Source of the DNA: DASQEH01 sp963765725
Lineage (GTDB): Bacteria; Actinomycetota; Actinomycetes; Propionibacteriales; Nocardioidaceae
Assembly (NCBI GenBank): GCA_963765725.1
Contig: CAVXXI010000001.1
Span: 558,001 to 622,000 of the forward strand
Direction: 5' to 3'
Length of the DNA stretch: 64,000 nt
Numbering within the stretch: position 1 is the first letter of the stretch; the number at the start of each line of letters is the position of its first letter. A program made the translations under genes and the position numbers. This document shows positions 1-10,768 of this stretch, in pieces. The notes under the pieces were generated by a model. It was given only the letters and a program-made list of their open reading frames with translations. It was not told the DNA's origin and did no database searches.

Positions 1-89
1 GGCCGAGCATTCGCGCCCGCTCGGCCGAGCATTTGTGCCCGCTCGAGCCAGCATTTGTGCCCGCTCGGCCGACATTTCCGCCCGGTTGG
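1..89 (-). repeat. 22-bp tandem repeat array, locus 1 (minus orientation)
   Basis: At least four 22-bp units, read on the minus strand, with the CGAG core recurring every 22 bases (core ends at 23, 45, 67 and a degenerate 89). The array runs off the left edge of the window, so its full size is unknown. The unit reads CGAGCGGGCG, then a purine-rich SRAATG, then YYSG and two variable bases. The same unit is found at 16.2, 22.4 and 36.1 kb. Units are contiguous with no unique spacers, which excludes CRISPR. It lies about 80 bases upstream of the paaA promoter. Confidence 0.85.
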
Positions 90-171
90 CGCGACAGGTC
101 TACCCACTCGACGTAGAGGGGGAGTGTTACAGTCGCGGGGCAGATCGGTGACGGGAGTGTAATACCTCCGC

Positions 172-183
172 TAGGATGGGGCC
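172..183 (+). promoter_or_regulatory. -10 box of a leaderless paaA promoter
   Basis: TAGGAT (172-177) is followed by exactly six bases and then the paaA ATG at 184. This is the geometry of actinobacterial leaderless transcripts, where transcription starts at the A of the start codon. The same TAnnnT-N6-start arrangement recurs at dapA, ftsK and four other places in this window. A GTGACG about 18 bases upstream is a possible -35. Confidence 0.5.
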
Positions 184-1176
184 ATGTACGGAAACGACGT
201 GGCCGAGCCCAATGACGCCAAGCCGACGGCCGACGCGGAGAGCGCATCCAGCCCTGAGTTCCAGGCGATCATCGACGGCGAGGGGCGGGTGGAGCCCCGC
301 GACGCGATGCCCGACGCCTATCGCAAGAGCCTGATCCGCCAGATCGCGCAGCACGCGCATTCGGAGATCATCGGCATGCAACCAGAGGGCAACTGGATCA
401 GCCGCGCCCCCAGCCTGCGCCGCAAGGCGATCCTGATGGCGAAGGTCCAAGATGAGGCCGGACACGGCCTGTACCTGTACGCGGCCGCGGAGACCCTCGG
501 TGCCGACCGTGCCGACCTGCTCGACCTGCTGCACTCGGGGCGGCAGAAGTACTCCTCGATCTTCAACTACCCGACGCTCACCTGGGCCGACATGGGCGCC
601 ATCGGCTGGCTCGTCGACGGCGCCGCGATCGTCAACCAGGTGCCGCTGTGCCGCTGCTCCTACGGCCCGTACGCCCGCGCGATGGTCCGCGTCTGCAAGG
701 AGGAGTCCTTCCACCAGCGGCAGGGCTTCGAGATCCTCAACACGCTGTCGCAGGGCACGCCGGCCCAGCACGCCATGGCCCAAGACGCCGTCGACCGCTG
801 GTGGTGGCCCAGCCTGATGATGTTCGGCCCTCCCGACGACGCTTCCCCGAACTCGGCGCAGTCGATGGCGTGGGGCATCAAGCGGTTCAGCAACGACCAG
901 CTGCGGCAGCGCTTCGTCGACATGACGGTTCCGCAGTCGCAGGCGCTCGGCCTGACCCTGCCCGACCCCGACCTGCGCTGGAACGCGGAGCGCGGCTCCT
1001 ACGACATCGGAGAGATCGACTTCAGCGAGCTCTTCGAGGTGATCAAGGGCAACGGTCCCTGCAACTCCGCGCGCATGAACCACCGGCGCACGGCCCACGA
1101 GGAGGGCGCCTGGGTCCGCGAGGCAGCGGCGGCCTACGCCGCGAAGCACCGCGCGCCTCAGGCGAGCGCAGCATGA
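184..1176 (+). CDS. paaA: 1,2-phenylacetyl-CoA epoxidase, catalytic subunit A
   Basis: Catalytic subunit of the multicomponent monooxygenase that epoxidises the ring of phenylacetyl-CoA in the aerobic hybrid phenylacetate pathway. The 330-aa product has the ferritin-like di-iron fold, with carboxylate/histidine motifs KVQDEAGHGLYLY and KEESFHQRQGFE supplying ligands to the diiron site, and length matches the family (about 310-330). It is first of five tightly packed genes, overlapping paaB by four bases (ATGA). The ATG at 184 lies six bases after a TAGGAT box, supporting this start. Pathway genes for CoA ligation (paaK) and ring cleavage (paaZ, paaG) are not in the window. Confidence 0.95.
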   Translation: MYGNDVAEPNDAKPTADAESASSPEFQAIIDGEGRVEPRDAMPDAYRKSLIRQIAQHAHSEIIGMQPEGNWISRAPSLRRKAILMAKVQDEAGHGLYLYAAAETLGADRADLLDLLHSGRQKYSSIFNYPTLTWADMGAIGWLVDGAAIVNQVPLCRCSYGPYARAMVRVCKEESFHQRQGFEILNTLSQGTPAQHAMAQDAVDRWWWPSLMMFGPPDDASPNSAQSMAWGIKRFSNDQLRQRFVDMTVPQSQALGLTLPDPDLRWNAERGSYDIGEIDFSELFEVIKGNGPCNSARMNHRRTAHEEGAWVREAAAAYAAKHRAPQASAA

Positions 1177-1463
1177 CCGACCGCGACGAGTGGCCGCTCT
1201 GGGAGGTCTTCGTCCGGGCCAAGCGCGGTCTCAGCCACGTCCACGTCGGCAGCCTGCACGCCCCGGACGCGCCGATGGCCGTCCGCAACGCTCGCGACAT
1301 CTTCACCCGTCGCCAGGAGGGTGTGTCGATCTGGGTCGTGCCGTCGGAGGTCGTCGTCGCCAGCAGCCCCGACGAGAAGGACGCCTTCTTCGACCCTGCG
1401 GGGGACAAGATCTACCGGCACCCCACCTTCTACACCGTGCCCGAAGGCGTCGAGCACCTGTGA
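1173..1463 (+). CDS. paaB: 1,2-phenylacetyl-CoA epoxidase subunit B
   Basis: Small structural subunit (96 aa) of the PaaABCDE monooxygenase. The sequence begins DEWPLWEVFVRAKRGLSHVH and continues through HVGSLHAPDAP and the NARDIFTRRQEG stretch, all diagnostic of PaaB. The family role is to bridge PaaA-PaaC heterodimers into the larger complex. ATG overlaps the paaA stop by four bases and the gene ends in a GTGA overlap with paaC, so translation of the three is likely coupled. Confidence 0.95.
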   Translation: MTDRDEWPLWEVFVRAKRGLSHVHVGSLHAPDAPMAVRNARDIFTRRQEGVSIWVVPSEVVVASSPDEKDAFFDPAGDKIYRHPTFYTVPEGVEHL

Positions 1464-2254
1464 CCACCGACCTCCCCGCAGTCGGTGCGGTCGCCCCAGC
1501 CGAGAGCGCAGCGGTGTTCGCCTACACGTTGCGGCTCGCGGACGACGCGCTGGTATACGCCCAGCGGATGGGGGAGTGGATCGCGAAGGCGCCGCAGCTC
1601 GAGGAGGACGTCGCCCTCGCCAACATCGCTCTCGATCTGCTCGGCCAGGCACGCTCACTGCTCACCTACGCCGGCGAAGTCGAGGGCGCCGACCGCGGCG
1701 AGGACGAGCTCGCGTACTTCCGCGACGAGCGCGACTTCGTGAACGCCCAGATCTTCGAGCTCCCCATCGGCGACTTCGGCTTCACCGTCGCCCGGATGCT
1801 GGTGACGTCGTCGTACCAGTACGCGCTCTACACGCTGCTCCAGGACTCCACCGACCCGGTCCTCGCGGCGATCGCGGCGAAGGCCGTCAAGGAGGTCGAC
1901 TACCACCGCGACCATGCCACGCAGTGGACGCTGCGCCTCGGTGACGGGACGCCCGAGTCCGCTCGCCGGATCTCTGGCGGGCTCGTCGAGGTCTGGCCGT
2001 ACGTCGCCGAGCTGTTCGAGTCCGACGAGCTCGTCCGGGAGCTCGCGACGACCGGAATCGCCGTCGACCCGGAGCGGCTGGAGGACCCGGTCTCGACCTA
2101 CCTCGACACCGTTCTCTCCGCAGCCACCCTCAGCTGTCCCGACGTCGCCGTCCGGCACACGGGTGGCCGTCGAGGCGTCCACACCGAATACCTCGGCTAC
2201 CTGCTCGCCGAGATGCAGTACCTGGCCCGCTCACACCCTGGTGCCCGATGGTGA
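1460..2254 (+). CDS. paaC: 1,2-phenylacetyl-CoA epoxidase subunit C
   Basis: Ferritin-like structural partner of PaaA, 264 aa from the GTG at 1460, which overlaps the paaB stop (GTGA). PaaC keeps the helical bundle but not a functional diiron site; visible family segments are LANIALDLLGQARSLLTYAGE in the first third and KAVKEVDYHRDHATQW in the middle. An upstream reading in the same frame (to 1190) lies inside paaB and is not used. The 3' end overlaps paaD by seven bases. Confidence 0.93.
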   Translation: MTTDLPAVGAVAPAESAAVFAYTLRLADDALVYAQRMGEWIAKAPQLEEDVALANIALDLLGQARSLLTYAGEVEGADRGEDELAYFRDERDFVNAQIFELPIGDFGFTVARMLVTSSYQYALYTLLQDSTDPVLAAIAAKAVKEVDYHRDHATQWTLRLGDGTPESARRISGGLVEVWPYVAELFESDELVRELATTGIAVDPERLEDPVSTYLDTVLSAATLSCPDVAVRHTGGRRGVHTEYLGYLLAEMQYLARSHPGARW

Positions 2255-2751
2255 GCACTACAAGTATGCCCGCCGTCGACGCCGACGTCGTCCGGGCGAT
2301 CGTGGCCGAGGTCGCCGACCCCGAGCTGCCGGTCCTCACGATCCACGACCTCGGGATCCTCCGCGACGTCACGGTCGGCGACGACGGGCACGTCGCCGTC
2401 ACCGTCACGCCCACGTACTCCGGCTGCCCGGCGATGGACTCCATCCGCATCGACATCACCCAAGCCCTTGCCGACAAGGGCTTGCATGACGTCAGCGTCC
2501 GGATGGTGCTGGCCCCGGCGTGGACGACCGACTGGATGACAGACGCGGGACGGAACAAGCTGCTCGAGTACGGCATCGCGCCGCCGCAGCCACGTGCGGC
2601 AGGCGCCGTGACGGTCTCGCTGTCGCTTCGCTGCCCGCAGTGCGGCTCGCCGGAGACGCGGGAGCTCAGCCGGTTCGGCTCGACCTCGTGCAAGTCCTTG
2701 TGGGTGTGCACGTCGTGCAAGGAGCCGTTCGACCACTTCAAGGCGATCTGA
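2248..2751 (+). CDS. paaD: phenylacetate degradation protein PaaD (MIP18-type Fe-S maturation factor)
   Basis: 167 aa. The N-terminal part is a MIP18/DUF59 domain (DPELPVLTIHDLGILRDV, then TPTYSGCPAMD). The C-terminal part is a zinc ribbon with CPQC and, after a spacer, CTSC. PaaD is needed in vivo for phenylacetyl-CoA epoxidase activity and is thought to help iron-sulfur or diiron assembly; it is not a subunit of the purified core. Start ATG at 2248 overlaps paaC. Confidence 0.93.
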   Translation: MVSTTSMPAVDADVVRAIVAEVADPELPVLTIHDLGILRDVTVGDDGHVAVTVTPTYSGCPAMDSIRIDITQALADKGLHDVSVRMVLAPAWTTDWMTDAGRNKLLEYGIAPPQPRAAGAVTVSLSLRCPQCGSPETRELSRFGSTSCKSLWVCTSCKEPFDHFKAI

Positions 2752-2752
2752 C

Positions 2753-3832
2753 GTGCCGACACCACGACGCGCGGTGTTCCATCCGCTCCGGGTGTCCGAC
2801 GTCATGGCGCTCACCGACGACGCGGTGTGCATCGAGTTCCACGTTCCGCCCGATCTCGCCGCCGACTACGACTATGTACAGGGCCAGCACCTCACCATCC
2901 GGACAACGCACGCGGGAGACGACGTCCGGCGCAGCTACTCGATCTGCGCGCCCGCAGGCTCGGGACGGTTGCGGATCGGGGTCAAGGTACTCCCCGGTGG
3001 TCACTTCTCCGGCTTCGCCGCGGGAGGCCTCGCGGTGGGGGACGTGCTCGAGGTGATGACACCCTCCGGCCGCTTCCACACCCCGCTCGACGCGGCTCAC
3101 GCGAAGCACTACTGTGCGATCGCGGCCGGCAGCGGCATCACACCGATCTACTCGATCATCGCGACCACGCTCGAGCAGGAGCCGTCGAGCCGTGTCACCT
3201 TGATCTTCGCCAACCGGACGAGCCGGAGCGTGATGTTCCTCGAGGAGCTCGAGGACCTCAAGGACACCTACCCCGACCGCTTCCACCTGATCCATGTGCT
3301 GAGCCGGGAGCCACAAGACGCGGAGCTGCTGTCCGGCCGGCTCGACGCTGCCCGGCTGACGAAGATCAACGAGACCCTGGTGCCGATCGAGACGGTGGAC
3401 GACTGGTTCCTGTGCGGGCCTTTCGAGATGGTCGTCGACCTCAAGGAGGCGCTCCTCGAGCAGGGAGTCGACGGGCACCACGTCCATACCGAGCTCTTCC
3501 ACGTCGAGTCCACCCCGAGCGTGCGCCACGAGGCGCCCTCGACCGAGGGGAAGGGCTCCGAGGTGACCATCAACCTCGACGGCCGCCGGTCGGTCTTCGC
3601 GCTCAGCCGAGACGACGTCTCGGTCCTCGAGGCCGCCCTGCGGGTACGCGCCGACGCCCCCTTCGCCTGCCGCGGCGGGGTCTGCGGGACCTGCCGCGCA
3701 AAGGTCGTCGAGGGCGAGGTCGTGATGGACACCAACTACGCCCTGGAACCCGAGGAGATCGAGGCCGGGTACGTCCTGACCTGCCAGAGCCACCCCACCA
3801 CGCCGCGGCTGTCCGTCGACTACGACGCCTGA
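2753..3832 (+). CDS. paaE: 1,2-phenylacetyl-CoA epoxidase reductase subunit E
   Basis: NAD(P)H-dependent flavoprotein (359 aa) that passes electrons to PaaA. Domain order: FAD-binding domain with RRSYSIC near residue 65; NAD-binding domain with AAGSGITPIYS near residue 125; C-terminal plant-type 2Fe-2S ferredoxin with CRGGVCGTCRAK and a later single Cys (LTCQS). The GTG at 2753 follows the paaD stop by one base. Last gene of the operon; thyX follows after about 90 bases. Confidence 0.95.
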   Translation: MPTPRRAVFHPLRVSDVMALTDDAVCIEFHVPPDLAADYDYVQGQHLTIRTTHAGDDVRRSYSICAPAGSGRLRIGVKVLPGGHFSGFAAGGLAVGDVLEVMTPSGRFHTPLDAAHAKHYCAIAAGSGITPIYSIIATTLEQEPSSRVTLIFANRTSRSVMFLEELEDLKDTYPDRFHLIHVLSREPQDAELLSGRLDAARLTKINETLVPIETVDDWFLCGPFEMVVDLKEALLEQGVDGHHVHTELFHVESTPSVRHEAPSTEGKGSEVTINLDGRRSVFALSRDDVSVLEAALRVRADAPFACRGGVCGTCRAKVVEGEVVMDTNYALEPEEIEAGYVLTCQSHPTTPRLSVDYDA

Positions 3833-3925
3833 GGAGCGCCAGCCGGGCCCTGACGCTCGACGACCGCCTGGCCGTTACGTGTCGGCGGGCGGTTCCTGTC
3901 GGTGGGGGATGCGAGACTGTTCGAC

Positions 3926-4663
3926 ATGTCTTCAGACCTTGCCGTCAGCACAGAAGTCGAGTTCCGAAGCGACGTGGAGGTCGAGCTCGTGCGCTCCTCG
4001 GCGAGCGACTCCGATGTGCTCTTCGCGGCCAGGGTCTCGACGAAGGGCGAGCAGTCGCTGGAGGACGTCGGTGCCGACGCGAGCAGGTCGTCGGGGCTCA
4101 TCAACTTCTTGATGCGCGACCGGCACGGGTCGCCCTTCGAGCACAACTCCATGACCTTCTACGTCTCGGCACCCATCTTCGTCTTCCGCGAGTTCATGCG
4201 TCACCGCATCGCGTCCTACAACGAGGAGAGCGGGCGCTACCGCGAGCTCCGTCCCGTCTTCTACGTTCCCGGGCCGGAGCGAAGGCTCGTGCAGATCGGC
4301 AAGCCCGGTGCCTACGACTTCGTCGAAGGCAGCCGCGAGCAGTACGAGCTCGTCACCTCGCAGACCCGGTCGGTGTGCCGGGAGGCTTACGCGGCCTATC
4401 AGCGGATGCTGGATGCCGGAGTCGCACGCGAAGTCGCCAGGATCGTCTTGCCGGTGTCGATCTTCTCCACCATGTACGTGACGATGAACGCCCGGTCGCT
4501 CATGAACTTCCTCTCGCTGCGCACCAAGCGCGACGACGCGCACTTCAAGTCGTTCCCGCAGCGCGAGATCGAGATGGTCGCCGAGCGCATGGAGACGGAG
4601 TGGGCGTCGTTGATGCCGGTCACGCACGCGGCGTTCGAGAACAACGGCCGCGTCGCTCCGTGA
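3926..4663 (+). CDS. thyX: flavin-dependent thymidylate synthase
   Basis: Makes dTMP from dUMP using methylenetetrahydrofolate and FAD. The ThyX signature RHRIASYNEESGRY (consensus RHRxxSxNExSxRY) is intact. 245 aa from ATG 3926. An in-frame GTG at 3902 would add eight residues but lacks a good ribosome site, and a GAGACT box seven bases before ATG 3926 favours the shorter form. ThyX next to dapA is the usual actinobacterial arrangement (dapB-thyX-dapA); dapB is not in the window. Confidence 0.95.
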   Translation: MSSDLAVSTEVEFRSDVEVELVRSSASDSDVLFAARVSTKGEQSLEDVGADASRSSGLINFLMRDRHGSPFEHNSMTFYVSAPIFVFREFMRHRIASYNEESGRYRELRPVFYVPGPERRLVQIGKPGAYDFVEGSREQYELVTSQTRSVCREAYAAYQRMLDAGVAREVARIVLPVSIFSTMYVTMNARSLMNFLSLRTKRDDAHFKSFPQREIEMVAERMETEWASLMPVTHAAFENNGRVAP

Positions 4664-4752
4664 CCGCCGTCGCGTCCGGCTGAGATGGATCGGGAAAAAA
4701 AATCATCGATTCTCTGTAACACAACGGCCGCCGGCTCCGATATACCACCTGA

Positions 4753-4796
4753 AGCGCCGTTACTGCCCGGACCCCCGAGCGGACAGTAACGGCGCT
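4753..4796 (+). terminator. hairpin downstream of thyX
   Basis: Perfect 13-bp inverted repeat (AGCGCCGTTACTG at 4753-4765, its complement at 4784-4796) around an 18-base loop, 90 bases after the thyX stop and 149 bases before dapA. No U-tract follows, which is common for actinobacterial terminators. The region 4664-4944 otherwise holds an AT-rich patch with eight consecutive A (4695-4702) and the dapA promoter; no gene is seen there. Confidence 0.6.
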
Positions 4797-4932
4797 CCCC
4801 CATATCTGCGGACCATCTCCACCCGCGGCGCCGTCCGCCAACCCGATGCAGTGCGACTCCCGAGCGTGCTGCGCTTCAATCCGGGTAGGCCGCCGCACGC
4901 GGCACGTCCCGGGTGCCGACGGGCCCGACCGG

Positions 4933-4944
4933 TAGCCTCGAGAC
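4933..4944 (+). promoter_or_regulatory. -10 box of a leaderless dapA promoter
   Basis: TAGCCT (4933-4938), six bases, then ATG of dapA at 4945. There is no Shine-Dalgarno sequence before dapA, which fits a leaderless mRNA. Confidence 0.55.
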
Positions 4945-5852
4945 ATGACCTCGGCGAGTACCGTTCCGTTCGGCCGCGTCATGACGGCGATGGTCACCCC
5001 CTTCGACGACGAGGGAAGGCTCGACCTCGACGCGGCCGGCCGCCTCGCCACCCACCTCGTCGACTCCGGCCACGACGGCCTCGTCGTCTCCGGCACGACG
5101 GGAGAGTCGCCGACCGTCGACCCCGACGAGCAGCGGGATCTCCTGCGGGTGGTCGTCGACGCCGTGGGTCACCGGGCGAGCATCGTGGCCGGGGCCGGAA
5201 CGAACGACACGGCGCACTCGGTACTGCTGGCCCGCAACGCGGAGTCCGCCGGCGCGCACGGGCTGCTGGTGGTGACGCCGTACTACAGCAAACCCGCTCA
5301 GGACGGCATCCTCGCGCACTTCCGCACGGTGGCCGACTCGACCGGCCTGCCGGTGATGATGTACGACATCCCCGGCCGTACCGGCGTCAAGCTCGCCGCC
5401 GACACGCTCGCCCGAGCGGCCGAGCACGACCGCATCGTGGCCGTCAAGGAGGCCAGTGGCGACCTGTACGCCGGCAGCTGGCTGCTGCGCTCGACCGACC
5501 TGGCGGTCTACAGCGGTGACGACGCGTTGAACCTGCCCTGGCTCGCGATCGGCGCCGTCGGGATGGTGTCCGTCGTCGGTCACGTCGCCGGGCAGCGGCT
5601 CGCCGAGCTCCTCGCCGCCGTCGACAAGGGCGACCTCGAGTACGCCCGCGAGATCGACCGCTCCCTGCTCCCCGCGGTCGACGCCGTCATGACCCGCGCG
5701 CCAGGCCTCGTCATGGCCAAGGCAGCCCTGGAGCTGCTCGGCGTGCTTCCCAACCGACACGTGCGGGCACCGCACCTACCGGCCACGGACGCCCAGGTCG
5801 CCGACCTGCGACGCGGTCTCGCCTCGGCCCGCCTGATGGAGGACGCCACCCG

Positions 5853-5856
<4 letters not shown>
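4945..5856 (+). CDS. dapA: 4-hydroxy-tetrahydrodipicolinate synthase
   Basis: Condenses pyruvate with aspartate semialdehyde, the first committed step to lysine and meso-diaminopimelate. 303 aa TIM-barrel aldolase with TTGESPT near residue 52, the TPYYSKPAQ segment with the catalytic Tyr near residue 112, and the Schiff-base lysine in AVKEASGD near residue 169. Overlaps the RNase J gene by four bases (ATGA). dapF for the same pathway lies at 45.9 kb. Confidence 0.96.
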
Positions 5857-7545
<1,689 letters not shown>

Positions 7546-7549
7546 GCCG

Positions 7550-8989
7550 GTGGCGGAGGCGCAGGCCGTCCCCGCGCCGGTGGACCCGGTCGAGAGGACC
7601 CGTCGTTGGCTGGCGCCGCCGGTAGCCCTGCTGGCCTCGGTCCTCGCCGCCACCTGCATGCTGAACGTCGTCGCCGTGGCCAGATCGACCGCCGCCCTCA
7701 CAGAGCTCGACGCTCACTTCGTCGGTTGGGTGGGTGTCGGCGCGCTGGGAGCGGTCGCTACGGCAGCCGTCGCGCTGGTCTCGGGCGACCGCGTGGGCTC
7801 GGGGCCGTTCCTGTCACTGGGCGCGGTTGCGGCCGTCTTCGGCGTGTCGCTCGGCCATCACGTAAGCGGCAGCGGGGAGCTCACGGCGGTGATCCTCGTC
7901 TGCGGCCTGTCGGTCGGAGCCCTTCTCGCCGGTGCCGTCGCCGTGGGGGCGACACTCCCGGCGGCGTGGGCGGCGCTCACGCTCACCGCGTGGGCAGGTC
8001 CTCTGGTCGTGGCCTGGCCGCTGCTGGCCGCTGCCGTGACAGGCCGGGCGGCAGGCCCGACCCCCGGCCTCCTCGCCCATCCGCAGACGTCGCTCCTCGC
8101 GGTGGTGGCGGTGCTGATCGTCTCCTGGAGCTTGCTGACCATGCTCGTGGAGCCGGTACCGGTCCCGGATCCGACGTGGGCGTCGTGGCAGGCGTCCTGG
8201 TGGGCACTCCTGCTGCTGGCGTCGGGCGCCGCCATCGTCACGGCAGTCCTCGGGTTCTCTCCACAGCTGTCGTTGGTGTGGCTGCGCCCGATCGTCGTCA
8301 CCGCCACGGCCGCAGTGGTGGCCGGGTGGATGCTCACGGCCAAGCTCGTCCCCGAACCGTCCGCCCGGCTGTCGTACATCGCCGTCAGCGCGGTGTCGTG
8401 GGTGGTCCCTGCGACGGCGATGTTCGCGGTCAGTGTCGCCGGCACCGACAAAGGCGTGTCCGGAACGATCACCGTGCTGTTCCTCGTCGCGGCTGCCTGC
8501 GGTGTCGCGATCGGGTACCGAGGCAGCACCGCCGTCATCCCCGTCGGCTTCGCGCTGATGGTCGTGGCCGGCTGCGGCATCTGGGTGATGCCCACCGGGC
8601 AATGGCTCATGCTCGCCTCGGTCGGCCCCCTCGTCGTGGTCGGGACCGCGGTGCTCGTGTCCGCGGTCCGGATCGTCGGCTACGGCGGTCCGGCGAGTCG
8701 CCTCGTCGGGCTCGCCATCGTCGGCTCGCTCGTGCTGGGGCAGGTCGTGGCGATCCCTTTGGACTGGGCGATGCTGGGTGACGTCCCGAGCAGCGGAAGG
8801 GAGATGGTCGCCTCCGGCCGACTTGACGCAGGGCTGACCGTCGCCGTCGCCAGCCTGGCCGCGTCGTGGACCTGGGTGGTCCGCCGGCGGCTGCAGCGAG
8901 CCGCCACGCGCATGCCCCGGTGGCCGGGCATGGCGGCCCCGCAGGTCGTCGGCACTGACAGGCCCGCTGTCGGTACCGAGCGGCCCTGA
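7550..8989 (+). CDS. multi-pass integral membrane protein, unknown function
   Basis: 479 aa, GTG start four bases after the RNase J stop. About 14 hydrophobic segments can be counted across the whole length (first at residues 17-40, last near 430-450), in a size range like 14-TM major-facilitator exporters, but I see no MFS motif A or other family signature. Loops are short and Gly/Val/Ala rich. It begins the stretch of accessory genes between rnj and ftsK. I do not recognise a specific family; a transporter is only a guess. Confidence 0.75.
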   Translation: MAEAQAVPAPVDPVERTRRWLAPPVALLASVLAATCMLNVVAVARSTAALTELDAHFVGWVGVGALGAVATAAVALVSGDRVGSGPFLSLGAVAAVFGVSLGHHVSGSGELTAVILVCGLSVGALLAGAVAVGATLPAAWAALTLTAWAGPLVVAWPLLAAAVTGRAAGPTPGLLAHPQTSLLAVVAVLIVSWSLLTMLVEPVPVPDPTWASWQASWWALLLLASGAAIVTAVLGFSPQLSLVWLRPIVVTATAAVVAGWMLTAKLVPEPSARLSYIAVSAVSWVVPATAMFAVSVAGTDKGVSGTITVLFLVAAACGVAIGYRGSTAVIPVGFALMVVAGCGIWVMPTGQWLMLASVGPLVVVGTAVLVSAVRIVGYGGPASRLVGLAIVGSLVLGQVVAIPLDWAMLGDVPSSGREMVASGRLDAGLTVAVASLAASWTWVVRRRLQRAATRMPRWPGMAAPQVVGTDRPAVGTERP

Positions 8990-9029
8990 ACTGCGGGTAC
9001 GGTCCGCAGCTCAGCTGCGCACGGACCGG

Positions 9030-9878
9030 CTAGACCGCCCGCAGCGGCCGGGGTGCATCGGGATGTGACCGGGCTGGATCGAGATCCACGACCTGGGCCT
9101 CCAACGGCGGCTCGTCATCGCGTTCGCTGCTGAGGAGCGGCTGCCCACCACGCTGTGCTTCGCGCTCTGCCCGCCGCGACACGGCCAGCAACGTCGCCCG
9201 ACCGCCGCGATCGTACTCACGGGCTCCCTTGAGGTCCGGATGGTCCGCTCGGATCTGGGACCAGTCTGGCCGGCTCGACACCCTGTACCCGTAGCACTTC
9301 AGCATGTGGACGACGGCCGCGTAGTCGGGGACGCCCACCAACGAGCGCCGCTTGAAGGAGTACCTGTCCTTGACCGCCATGGACTCGACGCGGTTGGTGT
9401 TTCTGATCAGTTTGACAACACAGTCGTCGCCGGGAGCAACTCTCGTGTCGATGATGACATGTCGCGCACCCGTCGCCCGGATGCCCGCGAAGAGCTCGGT
9501 GTAGCGGAGCGTGTGGTAGAGGAACCCCAGCAGCATGACGACGTCGAACGACCCGACCCCTGCCGTGAGCGTGTCGTGGGCGTCGCCCCGGATGAAGCGG
9601 AAGCGCTCGCGCTCGATCCCCTTGCTGATCATCGTTTTCCTGGCGTTGACCACGAGGTAGCGACGGCCCTCGATGCCCGTGACATGGGCTGCCCCGGCCT
9701 GGAGCGCGGCGAAGGACCAACGTCCGTCGTGGCTCGCGATATCGAGGACGCGAGCTCCCCGCAAGACGTCTGCATGCTCTCGGATGATGCCGAGATGCCG
9801 CAGGTTGAGGCGACTTCTGCTGCTCGCTGTGTCGCTGGTCTCGAGAAACTCTGGGTGCTCGTCAAAGAACAGGCTCAT
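9030..9878 (-). CDS. class I SAM-dependent methyltransferase
   Basis: 282 aa from ATG 9878 (an in-frame GTG at 9884 sits too close to the GGAG ribosome site). Glycine-rich SAM motif I VLDIASHDGRWSFAALQAGA begins near residue 46, followed by an acidic residue in VTGIEGR (motif II) and RGDAHDTL; FDVVMLLGFLYHTL resembles motif IV of small-molecule methyltransferases. The C-terminal 40 residues are charged and low complexity. It stands alone, on the opposite strand to its left neighbour. The substrate cannot be told from sequence. Confidence 0.8.
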   Translation of the reverse strand: MSLFFDEHPEFLETSDTASSRSRLNLRHLGIIREHADVLRGARVLDIASHDGRWSFAALQAGAAHVTGIEGRRYLVVNARKTMISKGIERERFRFIRGDAHDTLTAGVGSFDVVMLLGFLYHTLRYTELFAGIRATGARHVIIDTRVAPGDDCVVKLIRNTNRVESMAVKDRYSFKRRSLVGVPDYAAVVHMLKCYGYRVSSRPDWSQIRADHPDLKGAREYDRGGRATLLAVSRRAEREAQRGGQPLLSSERDDEPPLEAQVVDLDPARSHPDAPRPLRAV

Positions 9879-10112
9879 CAACACTCCGGGTATCGTTCCG
9901 GGCCCCCGATCGGACCGGCGGGCTCTTCGTCAGTGCTCGGCGTGGCCGCTTCGCAACCTCGGCAACGGCATCTCCTCACTGCTTTCGGATCACTCGAGGC
10001 GTACGTGGGCCAGCCTGTCATCCGACGGCACCGAAGTGCCAGCGCGGCACGCCGACAGGGAGCGTCAACCAGCGCAGCCTCCTCGCCGTCGAACCCTCAG
10101 CAGTGCTCGCAG

Positions 10113-10156
10113 AAGCGGAGGTGAGGCGGCCCCCTCAAGCCGTCTCACCTCCGCTT
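10113..10156 (-). terminator. strong hairpin terminator of the secreted-protein gene
   Basis: An 18-bp stem (10113-10130 with 10139-10156, one G-T wobble pair) around an 8-base loop, about 37 bases downstream of the stop of the minus-strand gene at 10193. The rest of the gap 9885-10112 shows no gene that I can support. Confidence 0.75.
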
Positions 10157-10192
10157 GTGGTGCCGGAGCCTGTTGCGAATGCCGCCGGCGGG

Positions 10193-10768
10193 TTACTCGC
10201 TCGTCTCTGCGTGCAGCATCGGGTCCCACAGGTACACCGCACCGGTGCTCGTACCGCTCGCGACGTCGGAGATCGTGACGCGAAGGCTGTGGTGGCCAGG
10301 GCCGATGTGGCGGCAGTAGTTCTGCGCGAACGTGCCGTAGCCCTGGGCGTAGATCGGGCTGCCGTTGTTGAGGTCGGACGGAGCCATCGGGATGCCGTCC
10401 AGGAGCACCTTCACCTTGCCCTGCGAGCTGTTGGAGTCCAGGTAGTCCTGGGCGGTGAAGCTCACGCTCAGCACGTCTTTGCCGTGCCGAGGTCCGTTCA
10501 CCCGGAACAGGGTGCCCGGGACGATGGTGGGGCCGTTGTTGCTGCTCGCGGAGATGGTGTCGTGGACGCCACCGTTGTACGTGGCCTTCTGGGCGCCGCC
10601 GACGCAGCTCACCTCGTTGCCGGTCTTCATGGCTCGTCCGAACGGTGCCTTCGAGTCGTGGTGCGACCCGGCGGCATCCGCCTGGAGCGTACTGGCGCTC
10701 AGCCCACCGGCCACCAGGGCGGCGGATGCAAGAACGGGCGCGGTCATGATCAATGTCTTCTTGAACAC
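10193..10768 (-). CDS. secreted protein of unknown function
   Basis: 191 aa with a Sec signal peptide: MFKK basic start, hydrophobic core PVLASAALVAGGLSAS and a likely cleavage after ADA-A near residue 32. The mature part is Ser/Thr/Gly/Asn rich with two cysteines (about residues 55 and 152) that could form a disulfide, and looks beta-rich. The GTG at 10768 is preceded by GAGGAGGT. Single gene with its own terminator. I do not recognise a family; a jelly-roll or lectin-like extracellular domain is possible. Confidence 0.7.
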   Translation of the reverse strand: MFKKTLIMTAPVLASAALVAGGLSASTLQADAAGSHHDSKAPFGRAMKTGNEVSCVGGAQKATYNGGVHDTISASSNNGPTIVPGTLFRVNGPRHGKDVLSVSFTAQDYLDSNSSQGKVKVLLDGIPMAPSDLNNGSPIYAQGYGTFAQNYCRHIGPGHHSLRVTISDVASGTSTGAVYLWDPMLHAETSE

